Counted from the stretch's first letter, positions 1-10,100 are shown. The stretch is DNA of 40,419 bases from an uncultured Bacteroidota bacterium (GCA_903858475.1 CAIOIZ010000096.1:1-40419); one strand, 5' to 3'. Program-made: numbers and translations. Notes: generated by a model not told the origin, from the letters alone.

Positions 1-2895
1 ACCTGCTAACAAACCGCTGAGCGTAATAAAACCATCAGTACCCAAACAAGTAGTTGGATTAGTTGGCACCGCTGCACTTATTGCAGGAATAGGATAAACC
101 GTTACGGTATGACTGACGGTATCACTATAACATCCTTTATCGGTTAGAATCCAATGTTTAACGGTATAGCTGCCAGCTGTGGTGTAGGTATGATTAATCG
201 AATGCCCTGTACCGTTAGTAATGTCGCCGAAATCCCAATAGTATTCCTGAACGGTATTACCAGCCAAGGGATCAGCATCACTGGTGAAACTCATCGCCGT
301 ACCCAAACAAACAGGTGTAGGTGCAGTGAATAATGCATGCGCTTGTGGATATACTGTTACCAGGTTCTTGGTGGTATCATGTACACAACCTGCAGCACTG
401 GTTACTGTTAATTTTACAGGGTAAGGAGGCGGTGGTGTTACCCCATTATAATAATGCGCAGGATTTTTTAATGCCGAACTATTATTGGCACCACTGGCAG
501 GGTCGCCAAAACTCCAATTGTAAACAAAGCCTGCTTGTGTAGCATCGGCAATGGTACTGACATCAAAGAAATGAGCCGAATCGCCTGGCAAACAAACACC
601 CGCAGGCATATTGAAATCTACGAATGGAATGGGATTTACTTTAAAAGTTCTTATAAAGGCCGGACTCTTACATCCTGAATTGGTTTCCACTATCAGGGAA
701 TCGGTTACCAATGGACTCCATAAATTGTATAAGTGCGTGGTATCATTACCGGTAGTTCGGGTAATAATAATGCCATCTCCAAAATCCCAATGCCACTTAG
801 CCAATACCCCGGGAGCTGCAGCAAAAGAAGTATCGCTAAAAGTAACCGCAATACCTTGGCATATAGGAGAGGAAATGCCAAATTTAGCAGAAGGCACGGC
901 AGTTATCGTTACTTGCTTTTGAATGGTGTCGCTCAAACAACCAGGGGTGGTAATCGTTGCAAAACGAACCGTGTAGGTTCCTGGAGCTGCATATCTGTGC
1001 AGAGGGGATTTGAGCGTGGAATTATTATTTACTCCACTACTAGGTTCACCAAAATCCCACCACCACCTATAGGTAGGTTTATCGGTAACAGATATATCTT
1101 TGAAGTGCACTGAATCAGTTACGCAGCCATTGCTAATCCAGTTAAAATCAGCCACCGGAGGAGCAGATACTTCTAAGTCAAAATCAATATCCTGCACATT
1201 TCCACATCCATCCACATTACTTTTATAAGCAGTGATGCTGATTGGATAAGTACCTACTGTATTAAAAGTATATACCTGAGGTAATGAATACCAATAAATC
1301 GTCTTCCCGTTCACGATAGTAGTAGAGTCAGCTGGTAATGGATTTGGACCAGGGCCAGGTACGGGAGGCACTTGCATGATATTTCCAACAGGTGTATAAT
1401 TGGTACAAGCACTCAAATCCCAGTACAATGAATCCGGCTGATAGGGTAAAGAAATTTTAAATTTAAAAGGAGAACCAGTACATGAGGAAGGCGTTGATTC
1501 AATCCCCCACTGACTTACAATGCCAATCTGCTGATACAAATCCCGCACGTTGGTGCCTGCTGAATATCCATATGATTCTGCATCGCCCATTCCATAAGTA
1601 ATAGCATTAAAACCACTATCGGCTGTCAAACGAAAAGATTGTGTAGGGTATGTGGTCAAATCTTCTACCATATAAGAATACCCATTCAACTGAGGCATTT
1701 GTGAAAATGAACTTACAGGTGCTAGGTTATTGATTTTAAATGAACCTGCCTGAGCTGTTTTCATATACACACACAAATACTTGGTATGAATATTTTGAAG
1801 GTTGGAAGAAAAAATATTGATATCACTGATATTCTGTTCTACCGGATTTAAAATAATCATATCCGGATCACCTTGAGCCTGAGTGCCTATTTGAGCAGAA
1901 CCTGCACAGTTGGCACTCAATAAATATTGTGCCACTGCAATGGGCTTATTTGCAGTAATTAATTTAGCTCCGGTAAAAACAACAGGATTGGAGGTAGTAG
2001 CAGGATAGTATTCACCCGCATTTAAGTTTACTATTGTGCCATTTAAATTTACCGTAGTACCATTTTCAGAAGCCATTACCCTTAAGGGAAATCCATTGGT
2101 ATTGTTCATCAAAGGAACTACCCCAAACTCCTTTCCCCAAGTACTCACCGGATAGCATTGTTGATACAAGGGATCATAAGAACCCCCATTACAACCACTA
2201 CGGCTAGCTGCTAATGCAGAACTTCCTGAAAAAACAGCTATCTTTTTACATACATTTATCCCATTGGAAACGGATTCAATATAAGAACCTGATAAATCGG
2301 CATTATCTTGAATCTGAATAAGGTCACCTCGATTGGGAAGTGTTGCTGATTGTGTAGTTGCATCTAAAACGCCATTTTTTCTTAATCGATAGTTTACAAT
2401 GGTATTGGTATCAGTTGCAATGATCTGAAACTGTGATTTTGATCCACCTGTACTTGCCTGCCAGAAATTCATAGAATAATAGGCTTTCCCTAAGGTATTC
2501 GTGGGCAAGATCAAGGAAGCTTCTGATCGAAAACCTGCGTAAATATGAGCGTACACTACTACTGCAGGTTGTCCTGTATTGGTCTTCACATGGATACCCT
2601 TGTTTACTACCGTTCCACTTTCGCCTGCCGTTACATTGGCATTGGCATAAGGAATATTTATGGGGCCTGTAACCTGATTGGCCAAAACAGTAAACGTAGT
2701 ATTAAATCCATTGACAGAAATAGTGCCGGAAGAATTTTTATCAGATGTAATAAATAAGCCCATTTGAGCTTGGCCACTTGAAGGAACGTGCGCAGGAAAT
2801 ACCAGCCAAAAATCTTTCCCTTTATTACTAAAATCCTGTGAAAAAACAATTTGGCTAGCCACTATAGCCATAGTGGTCAATAAAAACTTCCGCAT
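1..2895 (-). CDS. Secreted PKD-repeat protein, C-terminus cut by window edge
   Basis: The minus-strand frame is open from an ATG at 2895 to the left window edge (965 codons, no stop), so the C-terminus lies outside. It begins with MRKFLLTTMAIVASQIVFSQ, a Sec signal peptide, and then a roughly 500-residue N-terminal region opening with SNKGKDFW that resembles the IgGFc-binding-type N-terminal region of Bacteroidota surface proteins (family assignment moderate). Four PKD-type beta-sandwich repeats follow, marked by the cores WWWDFGE, WHWDFGDG, YNWSFGDP and YYWDFGD. It is a clear paralogue of the next gene (3078-9011): the N-terminal region and PKD repeats 2-4 match almost block for block. The missing end probably carries a T9SS sorting domain like its neighbour. 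Likely role is a large cell-surface or secreted adhesin-like protein; the ligand is unknown. A TATATTGC element lies 24 nt upstream of the ATG. Confidence 0.85.
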   Translation of the reverse strand, partial: MRKFLLTTMAIVASQIVFSQDFSNKGKDFWLVFPAHVPSSGQAQMGLFITSDKNSSGTISVNGFNTTFTVLANQVTGPINIPYANANVTAGESGTVVNKGIHVKTNTGQPAVVVYAHIYAGFRSEASLILPTNTLGKAYYSMNFWQASTGGSKSQFQIIATDTNTIVNYRLRKNGVLDATTQSATLPNRGDLIQIQDNADLSGSYIESVSNGINVCKKIAVFSGSSALAASRSGCNGGSYDPLYQQCYPVSTWGKEFGVVPLMNNTNGFPLRVMASENGTTVNLNGTIVNLNAGEYYPATTSNPVVFTGAKLITANKPIAVAQYLLSANCAGSAQIGTQAQGDPDMIILNPVEQNISDINIFSSNLQNIHTKYLCVYMKTAQAGSFKINNLAPVSSFSQMPQLNGYSYMVEDLTTYPTQSFRLTADSGFNAITYGMGDAESYGYSAGTNVRDLYQQIGIVSQWGIESTPSSCTGSPFKFKISLPYQPDSLYWDLSACTNYTPVGNIMQVPPVPGPGPNPLPADSTTIVNGKTIYWYSLPQVYTFNTVGTYPISITAYKSNVDGCGNVQDIDFDLEVSAPPVADFNWISNGCVTDSVHFKDISVTDKPTYRWWWDFGEPSSGVNNNSTLKSPLHRYAAPGTYTVRFATITTPGCLSDTIQKQVTITAVPSAKFGISSPICQGIAVTFSDTSFAAAPGVLAKWHWDFGDGIIITRTTGNDTTHLYNLWSPLVTDSLIVETNSGCKSPAFIRTFKVNPIPFVDFNMPAGVCLPGDSAHFFDVSTIADATQAGFVYNWSFGDPASGANNSSALKNPAHYYNGVTPPPPYPVKLTVTSAAGCVHDTTKNLVTVYPQAHALFTAPTPVCLGTAMSFTSDADPLAGNTVQEYYWDFGDITNGTGHSINHTYTTAGSYTVKHWILTDKGCYSDTVSHTVTVYPIPAISAAVPTNPTTCLGTDGFITLSGLLAG

Positions 2896-2919
2896 GTAGT
2901 ATAGTTAAAAATGAGTTGT

Positions 2920-2927
2920 GCAATATA
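2920..2927 (-). promoter_or_regulatory. Promoter-like -7 element (TATATTGC)
   Basis: On the minus strand this reads TATATTGC, a one-T-short variant of the Bacteroidota -7 consensus TAnnTTTGC. It ends 24 nt before the ATG of the left-edge PKD gene. The same octamer sits at the same distance from the paralogous gene (9036-9043), which supports its being functional. Confidence 0.4.
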
Positions 2928-3022
2928 AGCTAAAATCTCGCTGAAAAGGATACCATTTATAGAAAAAACACAGCCTTTCCCTAACTAAATAGATGCAAGA
3001 ATTTTACTGGAATGTACATACT

Positions 3023-3055
3023 ATAAGGGCTTCGGATTGATTCCGAAGCCCTTAT
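3023..3055 (-). terminator. Strong hairpin terminator after the large PKD gene
   Basis: A perfect 14-bp inverted repeat (3023-3036 with 3042-3055) around a 5-nt loop, GC-rich in the middle, starts 22 nt past the stop codon of the 1977-residue PKD gene. There is no long T-run on either side, so termination is inferred from hairpin strength and position. It separates the two PKD paralogues, suggesting independent transcription. Confidence 0.7.
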
Positions 3056-3077
3056 AATTATTGATTTTAAGCACTAT

Positions 3078-6000
3078 CTATTTTACTATGGTTACAAAAC
3101 CTGTAATTGGTTTTCGACCATTATTAGGTTCTATTACATAATAATACGTATCAAAAGGCAATGGCTTTCCTTTGATGGTGCCATCCCATGGTTTACTATA
3201 CCCCTTGCTTTCAAATACCTGCTGACCTGTGCGAGTAAATACTTGCACGCGGTTATTGGGATAGGTTTCGAGGTATTCGATAGACCATACATCGTTGATG
3301 CCATCGCCATTGGGCGTAAATGTATTGGGCACCAATGGAGCCCTGAGCAATTTTACAAATACCCTATCTGTGCTGGCACAACCTCCCCTACCTGTTACGG
3401 TAAAGGTATAGGTGATGTCATCCAGTAAATTACTAGCAGTTGGAGTGAGTATTCGATTGTCGTTCAAATAAGTAGCCGGCGTCCACAAATACAATAAATC
3501 ATTGCCACTGGCAGTAGCATTAATGATGATGGAACCACCTTCAAGTACCACTCTATCAGGACCTGCATTAACTACCGGATAAGGATACACGTCGAAAGGC
3601 TTGCTGACCGTATCACTGTTACAACCATGACTATTGATGCTATACAAACTTACCGTGAAGGTATTGGTACTACCATACAAGTGAATAGGGTTCTGCACAT
3701 TATCAATGCTGCCATCACCAAAATCCCATCTCCACTGATTCACTACTCCATCCTTGCCATCACTCATATCAATAAAGCCAACATTATCTCCAATACAAAC
3801 ACTGGGCTTATTAATAATAAAATCAGCCTTCGGTTGAGGATGTATCACATTCAACTGTATGGTAGTATCATTGATACAACCATTTCCACTTACAATTTGC
3901 AAGTTTACAGCAAACGGCCCAACGGAAGGATAAGTATGCGTAGGGTTCTTAGAAGTGGCAGTAGCACTCAAGTCACCAAAATTCCACAAATAGGTGAAGG
4001 CGTTTTCTGTTCCATCTGCAATGCTAGATATATTATTAAAGGGCACCACTGCAGTAGGTAAACAAACACTTGCAGGGAAAGTAAAATTAGGATGTGGTGC
4101 AGGCTTCACCAAAATGGGCAATAGTTTCTGTACACTGATACAACCATTACTGGTAGTAACTTTTAGGGTTACATTAAAATTGCCCCAATAAACAAATACA
4201 TGGGTAAAAGGGGCTGCCGTATTGCGAATGACTGCTGGTGTGCCATCTCCAAAATCCCATGTCCAGGTAGTAAGCGTACCCACTGGTGTAGTAGACGCAT
4301 CTGTAAAGGTGACCGCCACTTTTTCACAATTCAATGTACTATAACTGAAATCAGCTACCGGTGGCGCATACACGGTAATTGTTTTAGATAAACTATCTAC
4401 ACAACCGCCCACGGCAGAGGTGAAAGTATATTTGATGGTGAATGTACCCGGGCCGGTAGTAGCGGGATTGAATAATCCACCTGCCGTAATACCAGGACCA
4501 GTATACGCACCCGTTCCAGGCACAGCCCCAATTTCACTGGCTTCTGTAAACTGATAAGGAGTGGCATCTAAACAAATATTGGGAACAGTATTGAACTGTA
4601 CCTTGGGCGCTGCATTCACTACCACTGTTTTAATCTTATCATTTATACAAGTAGCACCAGAATAAGCCCGATAGCGAATAGTAAAAGTTCTTGTCAACGG
4701 GCTTTGGAAATTCGGATACAGATGACCGTATATTTTACCAGGGTAAGGATTGTCATCTATCTGAAACAGCGCTGGACTATTCAAATTATCCCAGTAAATT
4801 TCGACCTTGGTTACATTTCCAAAATTAACAGTAGCGGCGTCCTGAATATAAACTGAATCATTGGCACACATGGTGGCAGCATTCAATGGATTGAAATTAG
4901 ATACCGGAATATCTCCATTCACTGTAAAGCTTTGTGCCACCGTGGCAACACATCCGCTATCACTCGTTAACGTTAGTGTGGCTATATAATTTCCAATGGC
5001 ATTGTAACGATGTTGTGGATTTTGCAAATTGGATGTATTCAATACTCCACTGCCAGGATCACCAAAATTCCATGCCCAGGTGATGATATTGCCGGTAGCA
5101 ATATGACTGGTATCCAGGAATTGCGCAAAAGCATCACTCAAACATACTTCTGGATTGATGAAACCAGGTGCAGGCTGAGGAGCAATAACAATGGTGCTGG
5201 TTTTAACTGCACTTACACAACCTTTATTGGTAGTTACTGTGAGTGTTACCGTATAAGTACCCGCACTTGCATAAGTATGAGTAGGACTTTGTAATGGGGA
5301 TGTACCTGCATCGCCAAAATCCCATGCCCAACTGGCCAATGCGCCTGCATTGGCTACAGAAGCATCAGTAAAACTAATGACTTTGGTTTCGCAACGAGGT
5401 GCTGCAAAACTAAAATCAGCAACGGGCAATGGATTCACCACAATTGAAATAGTGGTAGTATCGCTGTAACATGATTTATCGGTTACCACCCAATGCTTAA
5501 TGGTTTTGGTACCTGCCGTTGCATATGTATGTGATGGGTTTTGTGTGGTGGAGAAACTGGCATCGCCAAAATCCCAATGATACTCCGCTATCGTACTACC
5601 GCTACCGGTAGCATTACTCGTGAATACGGTTGGGTCATTCAAACAATTTTCGGGATTCACACTAAAATTAGCATGTGCCTGTGCGTAAATATCGGCAACC
5701 GTTTGGTTGGCAGTACTGATACAACCCGGTGCACTCGTTGCCGTTAGTGTAACGGTATAAGGCCCGATTGTACTAAAATAGTGTGCAGGACTGATAGTAG
5801 TGGTTGTATTCAAAACTCCACTGGCTGCATCACCAAAATTCCACAGATAAGTAAGCGCTGTTGCATCTGCCACAGTACTGCTATTGGTAAAGTTTACTAA
5901 TCCATAAGGAAGACAGGCCTGTGCATGCGTAAAACTGGTAACTGGTAAAGGATGAATAACAACCGTTGTAGTATACACCGCACTCACACAGTTTTTATCG

Positions 6001-9000
6001 GTGGTTACGGTTAAAGTAACAGTATATGTACCGGCAGCGGCATAAGTATGTGCTGGACTTTGAGCTGAGGAAGTTCCTGCATCTCCAAATGTCCAGGCCC
6101 AACCTGTAATAGTACCTGCATTGGCAATAGAAGCATCTGTAAATTGAATACTGCCTGTTTCGCAGAAAGGACCCGCACTGGTAAAATTAGCAGTGGGCAA
6201 AGGATTGACAACAATGGTATGGGTAGTTGTATCACTGTAACATCCCCTTTCAGTTACTACCCAATGTTTAATTGTTTTAGTTCCGGCTGTTGCGTAAGTA
6301 TGCGTTGGATTTGGCAAAAGAGAGAAACTGGCATCGCCAAAATCCCAATGATATTCTGTTATCGCACTACCGCTACCAGTAGCATTACTCGTAAAACTGG
6401 TAACATCGTTTAAACAATTTTCGGGATTCACCGTAAACGGCGCATGTGCCTGTGGAAAGAGGGTATTAAATACTTTAATCGTATCGTGTACACAACCCAC
6501 ATTACTAGTAACGGTTAAGTGTACACTAAATGGACCCGTGCCTGGATATAAATGGGCAGGGTTTTTTAATAAGGAAGTATCATTGATACCACTGGGAGGA
6601 TCTCCAAAATACCATTTGTATCCAAAACCTGACTGAGAAGCATCTGCAATGGTACTGGCATCGATAAAATGAGCAGAATCATAAGGCAGACAAACAACGG
6701 CTGGCATATTAAAATCTACAAATGGAATTGGACCAACGTATAGGTTTCTGGTAAAGAAAGGACTCTGACAGCCACTATTGGTTTCCACTTTTAATTTAGC
6801 AATTTTATTACCCCATGGCGAGTACGTATGAATGCGATTGCCATTATTATTGACGGTATCTTTTATTCCATCGCCATAATCCCAATACCACTTGGCCAAT
6901 ACACCTGGTGCTGCTGCTTGAGAAGTATCACTAAAGGTAACAGGCAGGCCATTACAAATGGGACTGCTAACTCCAAAATTAGCAGAGGGCACTTCTGTAA
7001 CGGTTATCTGATAACTGGCAGGACTGGTAAAACATCCAACGCTACTTAAAGCAGTTAAGGTTACGGTATAAGTACCAGGTCCACTGAATTTATGTCTAGG
7101 ATTTTTTACTGTTGAAGTATTGGCAAGACCACTAGCGGGATCACCAAAATTCCACTGCCACTGGTAATTGTATACACCAGAACCCGAAGGATATGCAGTA
7201 CTATCAAAAAAGGCAACCGAATCAACATAACAACCATTGCTTATATGCCCTATAACTGCAAGCGCAGGATCGTATACATACAATGAATCATCTCTGATTT
7301 GATAATTACCACAACCATCCGAACCAGAAGTTTCGGAGGTTACACTCACTGGATAAACACCGGCAGGAGAATAGGTATAGGTAGTAGGTAATTTATACCG
7401 CCAAACTTGCTGACTATTGATTAAATAAGTGGTATCATGAACCGGTCCTCCTACCGTAACATTGGGATAACCCATCGCCCCATGAAAATCCCAGTACAAA
7501 GACAATGGCTGGTATGGATAGGTTACTGCAAAATAAAATGGATTACCTGTACAAGCAGTGGTTTGAGTTGAAATATTTAAAGGATTAATCGGCGTTACAA
7601 ATGTGTAAAGATCCCGCAAGTTGGTACCTGCATTGTATCCATAAGACTCCGCACTTCCATAGCCATATGCTATTGCAGAAAACCCAGAATCGGATTGTAA
7701 TTGATGCACCCCAGCCACAACCGGGAACTGTGCATATACATAGGTGGGGTCTTGCGGATGTGGTGTAAATGTAGTTGCCGGCACTGCTCCGTCGAGCCTA
7801 AAAGTAGAAACGCCCGTTGATTTCAAAATAACATTGATATAATGCTTTGTAATTGCTGCATGTGAAGTTGAATTGAGGGTTACTTTCTCAATCGTTTGCT
7901 CAATAGAACTTAGGTAAATCATTTCTGGATCACCGGGTGAACCATTTCCACATTGACCTTGTGTAGTAATCATTTGCGCCACCATGATGGGTTGGTCGGC
8001 TTCAATTTTAGTAGGCTGATTGGTCAATGGAAAATCATAATAGGTATTATTGATAATTCCACCTTGGATGGCACCATTTAGCCTAACAATTGTACTTGCA
8101 TTTTTGACCATCACCCTAAAATAATTATTGGGCAAATCCTTTGTAGGTACAGTATAATATACCTTTCCCCAAGCGGTAGAGGGAAAGCATTGTTGAATAT
8201 AATTATCGGCACTACCACCTGTACCAGCCGGACAAGTAATGCCTATTTTACCAGAGCCTGAGAAAACGGCAATTTTTTTACATTGCCCTGTTGCAGTGGC
8301 CACTGATTTTATTTTAGTACCAGTCAACTCAACGCCAGTAGAAGCATTGGTAGTATTGGTTAATAATTGCCCTAATAAATTCAAGATATCCCCCTGCATC
8401 AAAGTATCTCTATAAGTTACTCCCCCTGTACGAAATTGTGTGTTGGCAGAAGGAGTCGTTTCAATGATAGTGCTATCTTCAGTAGCAATAACAAATGTAT
8501 ATGGGTACGAATAAGCCGCATTTGAGTTTTGCTTATAATTCAAGGAATAGTATTCCTTCCCTAATGTATTGGTGGGAAAAAGCAAAGTAGCTCCGGATAT
8601 AGAGCCATTGTAGATATGTGCATATGCAACAATTGGTTTATCACTTGTAATATGGATACCTTTTTTCAGATATTTTTGTTCAGCTCCCAATCTTGCATCA
8701 TTAGCTCCCGATTTAGGAATGACAACTGATTCTACCAAACCTGTACCTAATGGAGGTGGAATGATGGTATAGCTTGCCGTCCAGCCTGTCGCAGGAATAT
8801 TTACAGTTACATTGGCTTGTACATCGGAAGTAAAATAAAGCACCATATCCTGAGAACCGCCGCCTGCAATTAATGTTCCATTGGTATTATACATGGATAC
8901 ATGGCTTCCGTAACCAACCCAAAAATCTTTTCCTTTATTACTAAACCCTTGTGCATTTAAAATATAGGTGGCAAACAAAAGAGTGCTCAAAAGCAGTATT

Positions 9001-9011
9001 TTTCTCATCAT
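3078..9011 (-). CDS. Giant secreted PKD-repeat protein with T9SS type-B sorting domain
   Basis: This 1977-residue protein starts with a signal peptide (MMRKILLLSTLLFATYILNA) and an N-terminal region opening SNKGKDFWVGYGSHV, similar to IgGFc-binding-type domains. Twelve PKD repeats follow, recognised by cores such as WQWNFGDP, WYWDYGDG, YHWDFGD, WAWDFGD and WRWDFGDG. The last ~85 residues (PNTFTPNGDGINDVW through the C-terminal GFVTIVK) are a typical gliding-motility-associated type-B C-terminal domain, the signal for export through the type IX system and anchoring at the surface. PKD repeats 3-5 and 6-8 form two nearly identical ~257-residue modules, a recent internal duplication. ATGATG gives two possible starts; 9011 is preferred because it places the TATATTGC element at the same 24-nt distance as in the paralogue at 2895. 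Probable role: adhesion or matrix binding; the substrate cannot be told from sequence. Confidence 0.93.
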   Translation of the reverse strand: MMRKILLLSTLLFATYILNAQGFSNKGKDFWVGYGSHVSMYNTNGTLIAGGGSQDMVLYFTSDVQANVTVNIPATGWTASYTIIPPPLGTGLVESVVIPKSGANDARLGAEQKYLKKGIHITSDKPIVAYAHIYNGSISGATLLFPTNTLGKEYYSLNYKQNSNAAYSYPYTFVIATEDSTIIETTPSANTQFRTGGVTYRDTLMQGDILNLLGQLLTNTTNASTGVELTGTKIKSVATATGQCKKIAVFSGSGKIGITCPAGTGGSADNYIQQCFPSTAWGKVYYTVPTKDLPNNYFRVMVKNASTIVRLNGAIQGGIINNTYYDFPLTNQPTKIEADQPIMVAQMITTQGQCGNGSPGDPEMIYLSSIEQTIEKVTLNSTSHAAITKHYINVILKSTGVSTFRLDGAVPATTFTPHPQDPTYVYAQFPVVAGVHQLQSDSGFSAIAYGYGSAESYGYNAGTNLRDLYTFVTPINPLNISTQTTACTGNPFYFAVTYPYQPLSLYWDFHGAMGYPNVTVGGPVHDTTYLINSQQVWRYKLPTTYTYSPAGVYPVSVTSETSGSDGCGNYQIRDDSLYVYDPALAVIGHISNGCYVDSVAFFDSTAYPSGSGVYNYQWQWNFGDPASGLANTSTVKNPRHKFSGPGTYTVTLTALSSVGCFTSPASYQITVTEVPSANFGVSSPICNGLPVTFSDTSQAAAPGVLAKWYWDYGDGIKDTVNNNGNRIHTYSPWGNKIAKLKVETNSGCQSPFFTRNLYVGPIPFVDFNMPAVVCLPYDSAHFIDASTIADASQSGFGYKWYFGDPPSGINDTSLLKNPAHLYPGTGPFSVHLTVTSNVGCVHDTIKVFNTLFPQAHAPFTVNPENCLNDVTSFTSNATGSGSAITEYHWDFGDASFSLLPNPTHTYATAGTKTIKHWVVTERGCYSDTTTHTIVVNPLPTANFTSAGPFCETGSIQFTDASIANAGTITGWAWTFGDAGTSSAQSPAHTYAAAGTYTVTLTVTTDKNCVSAVYTTTVVIHPLPVTSFTHAQACLPYGLVNFTNSSTVADATALTYLWNFGDAASGVLNTTTTISPAHYFSTIGPYTVTLTATSAPGCISTANQTVADIYAQAHANFSVNPENCLNDPTVFTSNATGSGSTIAEYHWDFGDASFSTTQNPSHTYATAGTKTIKHWVVTDKSCYSDTTTISIVVNPLPVADFSFAAPRCETKVISFTDASVANAGALASWAWDFGDAGTSPLQSPTHTYASAGTYTVTLTVTTNKGCVSAVKTSTIVIAPQPAPGFINPEVCLSDAFAQFLDTSHIATGNIITWAWNFGDPGSGVLNTSNLQNPQHRYNAIGNYIATLTLTSDSGCVATVAQSFTVNGDIPVSNFNPLNAATMCANDSVYIQDAATVNFGNVTKVEIYWDNLNSPALFQIDDNPYPGKIYGHLYPNFQSPLTRTFTIRYRAYSGATCINDKIKTVVVNAAPKVQFNTVPNICLDATPYQFTEASEIGAVPGTGAYTGPGITAGGLFNPATTGPGTFTIKYTFTSAVGGCVDSLSKTITVYAPPVADFSYSTLNCEKVAVTFTDASTTPVGTLTTWTWDFGDGTPAVIRNTAAPFTHVFVYWGNFNVTLKVTTSNGCISVQKLLPILVKPAPHPNFTFPASVCLPTAVVPFNNISSIADGTENAFTYLWNFGDLSATATSKNPTHTYPSVGPFAVNLQIVSGNGCINDTTIQLNVIHPQPKADFIINKPSVCIGDNVGFIDMSDGKDGVVNQWRWDFGDGSIDNVQNPIHLYGSTNTFTVSLYSINSHGCNSDTVSKPFDVYPYPVVNAGPDRVVLEGGSIIINATASGNDLLYLWTPATYLNDNRILTPTASNLLDDITYTFTVTGRGGCASTDRVFVKLLRAPLVPNTFTPNGDGINDVWSIEYLETYPNNRVQVFTRTGQQVFESKGYSKPWDGTIKGKPLPFDTYYYVIEPNNGRKPITGFVTIVK
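5541..7082 (-). repeat. Tandem duplication of a ~771-bp three-PKD module inside the PKD gene
   Basis: Corresponding bases recur at a spacing of 771 bp (257 codons): for example GAGAAACTGG followed by the YHWDFGD-coding core occurs at 5551 and again at 6322, with long near-identical flanks. Each unit carries three PKD domains (YKW/YLW, YHW and WAW types). The outer boundaries given are approximate. The spacing is an exact multiple of three, so the frame is kept. Confidence 0.75.
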
Positions 9012-9035
9012 GCTATGGTATAAAAGTGAAGTCTT

Positions 9036-9043
9036 GCAATATA
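9036..9043 (-). promoter_or_regulatory. Promoter-like -7 element (TATATTGC)
   Basis: Minus-strand TATATTGC, 24 nt before the ATG at 9011. It matches the element in front of the paralogous PKD gene in both sequence and spacing, although the sequence between differs. Confidence 0.4.
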
Positions 9044-9134
9044 CTAAATTCTACAGGATTATAGATACCGCCAGCCTCGGAAATGTTGCTTCCAAATTCA
9101 TTATAATGAAGGAATTATACACAAAGTTTGAGCC

Positions 9135-9164
9135 AAAAAAAATCCCCCCGGAGAACCGAAGGGA
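9135..9164 (-). terminator. Intrinsic terminator after rpmE2
   Basis: On the minus strand a 9-bp stem (9156-9164 with 9143-9151, two G-U pairs) and a TTCT loop is followed directly by eight T. It lies 57 nt past the L31 stop codon. Confidence 0.8.
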
Positions 9165-9220
9165 CTTAAAGTATAGCCATGAAAAACAAACTTCAAGAAT
9201 AAATTGATCAATTTACCCAA

Positions 9221-9475
9221 TTATTTTGCCTTTTTTTCGTAACGTTTTTTGAATTTATCAATACGTCCGGCAGTATCTACCAATACATTTTTACCGGTGT
9301 AAAAAGGGTGACTGGTATTACTAATCTCCAATTTGATTACTGGATAATCAGTGCCATCTTCCCATTTTACAGTTTCACTGCTATAGGCAGTGCTACGGCT
9401 AAGGAAGGTATGACCATTACTCATATCCTTGAAAACCACTGTTCTGTAAGTTTTAGGATGAATGTCTTTTTTCAT
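9221..9475 (-). CDS. rpmE2: 50S ribosomal protein L31, type B
   Basis: The 84-residue protein has the L31 signature [17 protein letters not shown] and the conserved [11 protein letters not shown] stretch. It has no cysteines, so it is the zinc-independent type B (C-minus) form, which is normally the only L31 in Bacteroidota. It binds the large ribosomal subunit and contributes to the inter-subunit bridge region. It appears to be a single-gene unit, with a perfect TATCTTTGC promoter element about 50 nt upstream (9528-9535) and a T-tailed hairpin after the stop. ATG at 9475 gives the standard N-terminus. Confidence 0.97.
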   Translation of the reverse strand: MKKDIHPKTYRTVVFKDMSNGHTFLSRSTAYSSETVKWEDGTDYPVIKLEISNTSHPFYTGKNVLVDTAGRIDKFKKRYEKKAK

Positions 9476-9527
9476 ATTTATCTGTTTTAGTGCACGGATT
9501 TTGCCGTACTGATTTTTTATAAGTGTG

Positions 9528-9535
9528 CAAAGATA
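9528..9535 (-). promoter_or_regulatory. Promoter -7 element TATCTTTG (rpmE2)
   Basis: Minus-strand TATCTTTGC is a perfect match to the Bacteroidota -7 consensus TAnnTTTG. It lies 52 nt before the rpmE2 ATG, implying a leader of about 45 nt. Confidence 0.6.
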
Positions 9536-9608
9536 GGGAAAATACAGGCAGATTAAAGCATTTTTCAGCCTTTTTTATGGCGTTAGACCCCTTTACTCCA
9601 AGCTACAG

Positions 9609-10100
9609 TTAACTCCTCATATTTTCATATTGCAAGGCAATACCCAAATTCCAACCCTTACTGGCCGCAATCACTTCCTGTAAATCATCAATCTTTTTTC
9701 CGGTTACGCGAATTATGTCGTCATTGATTGAAGCCTGCACTTTTAATCCAGCATCTTTAATCATTTTTACAATTTTCTTTGCGTCTTCTTGCTTAATGCC
9801 ATTCCGAACAGGCACTTCTTTTTTGGAAACCTTGCCACTTGGGTAGGCTTCTTTACTTAAATCGTATACCTCAGGTGCGAGGCCCTGTTTCATACTACGA
9901 CTAAGCATTACATCAGTAATCTGATTAATTTTCATTTCACTGTCTGCCTCCAGGTTTACTATAAAATCTTTTTTATTGAGATCAATCACCACATGACAAT
10001 TTTTAAAATCAAATCGATTGGTAATTTCCTTTTTAACGATATTAATAGCGTTGTCTAGAGTTTGCAAATCCACTTTGCTGGTGATATCAAATGATGGCAT
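9609..10100 (-). CDS. yajQ: YajQ family nucleotide/cyclic-di-GMP-binding protein
   Basis: This 163-residue protein is full length for the YajQ (UPF0234) family. It begins MPSFDITSKVDLQTLDNAIN and has the two ferredoxin-like halves of the family; the conserved ending AASKGWNLGIALQYENMRS resembles the usual 'DFGxPLQFxNFR' tail. Known members bind cyclic di-GMP or nucleic acid and act with transcription factors, but the role in Bacteroidota has not been established. It stands alone, between rpmE2 and an outer-membrane receptor gene, and has a TACTTTTG promoter element 15 nt before its ATG. Confidence 0.93.
   Translation of the reverse strand: MPSFDITSKVDLQTLDNAINIVKKEITNRFDFKNCHVVIDLNKKDFIVNLEADSEMKINQITDVMLSRSMKQGLAPEVYDLSKEAYPSGKVSKKEVPVRNGIKQEDAKKIVKMIKDAGLKVQASINDDIIRVTGKKIDDLQEVIAASKGWNLGIALQYENMRS

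Noticed and set aside
611..1113. Two plus-strand frames opposite the first PKD gene
   Set aside because: Their sequence is the reverse complement of PKD-coding DNA (repeated KIP motifs come from the antisense of the WDFGD codons).
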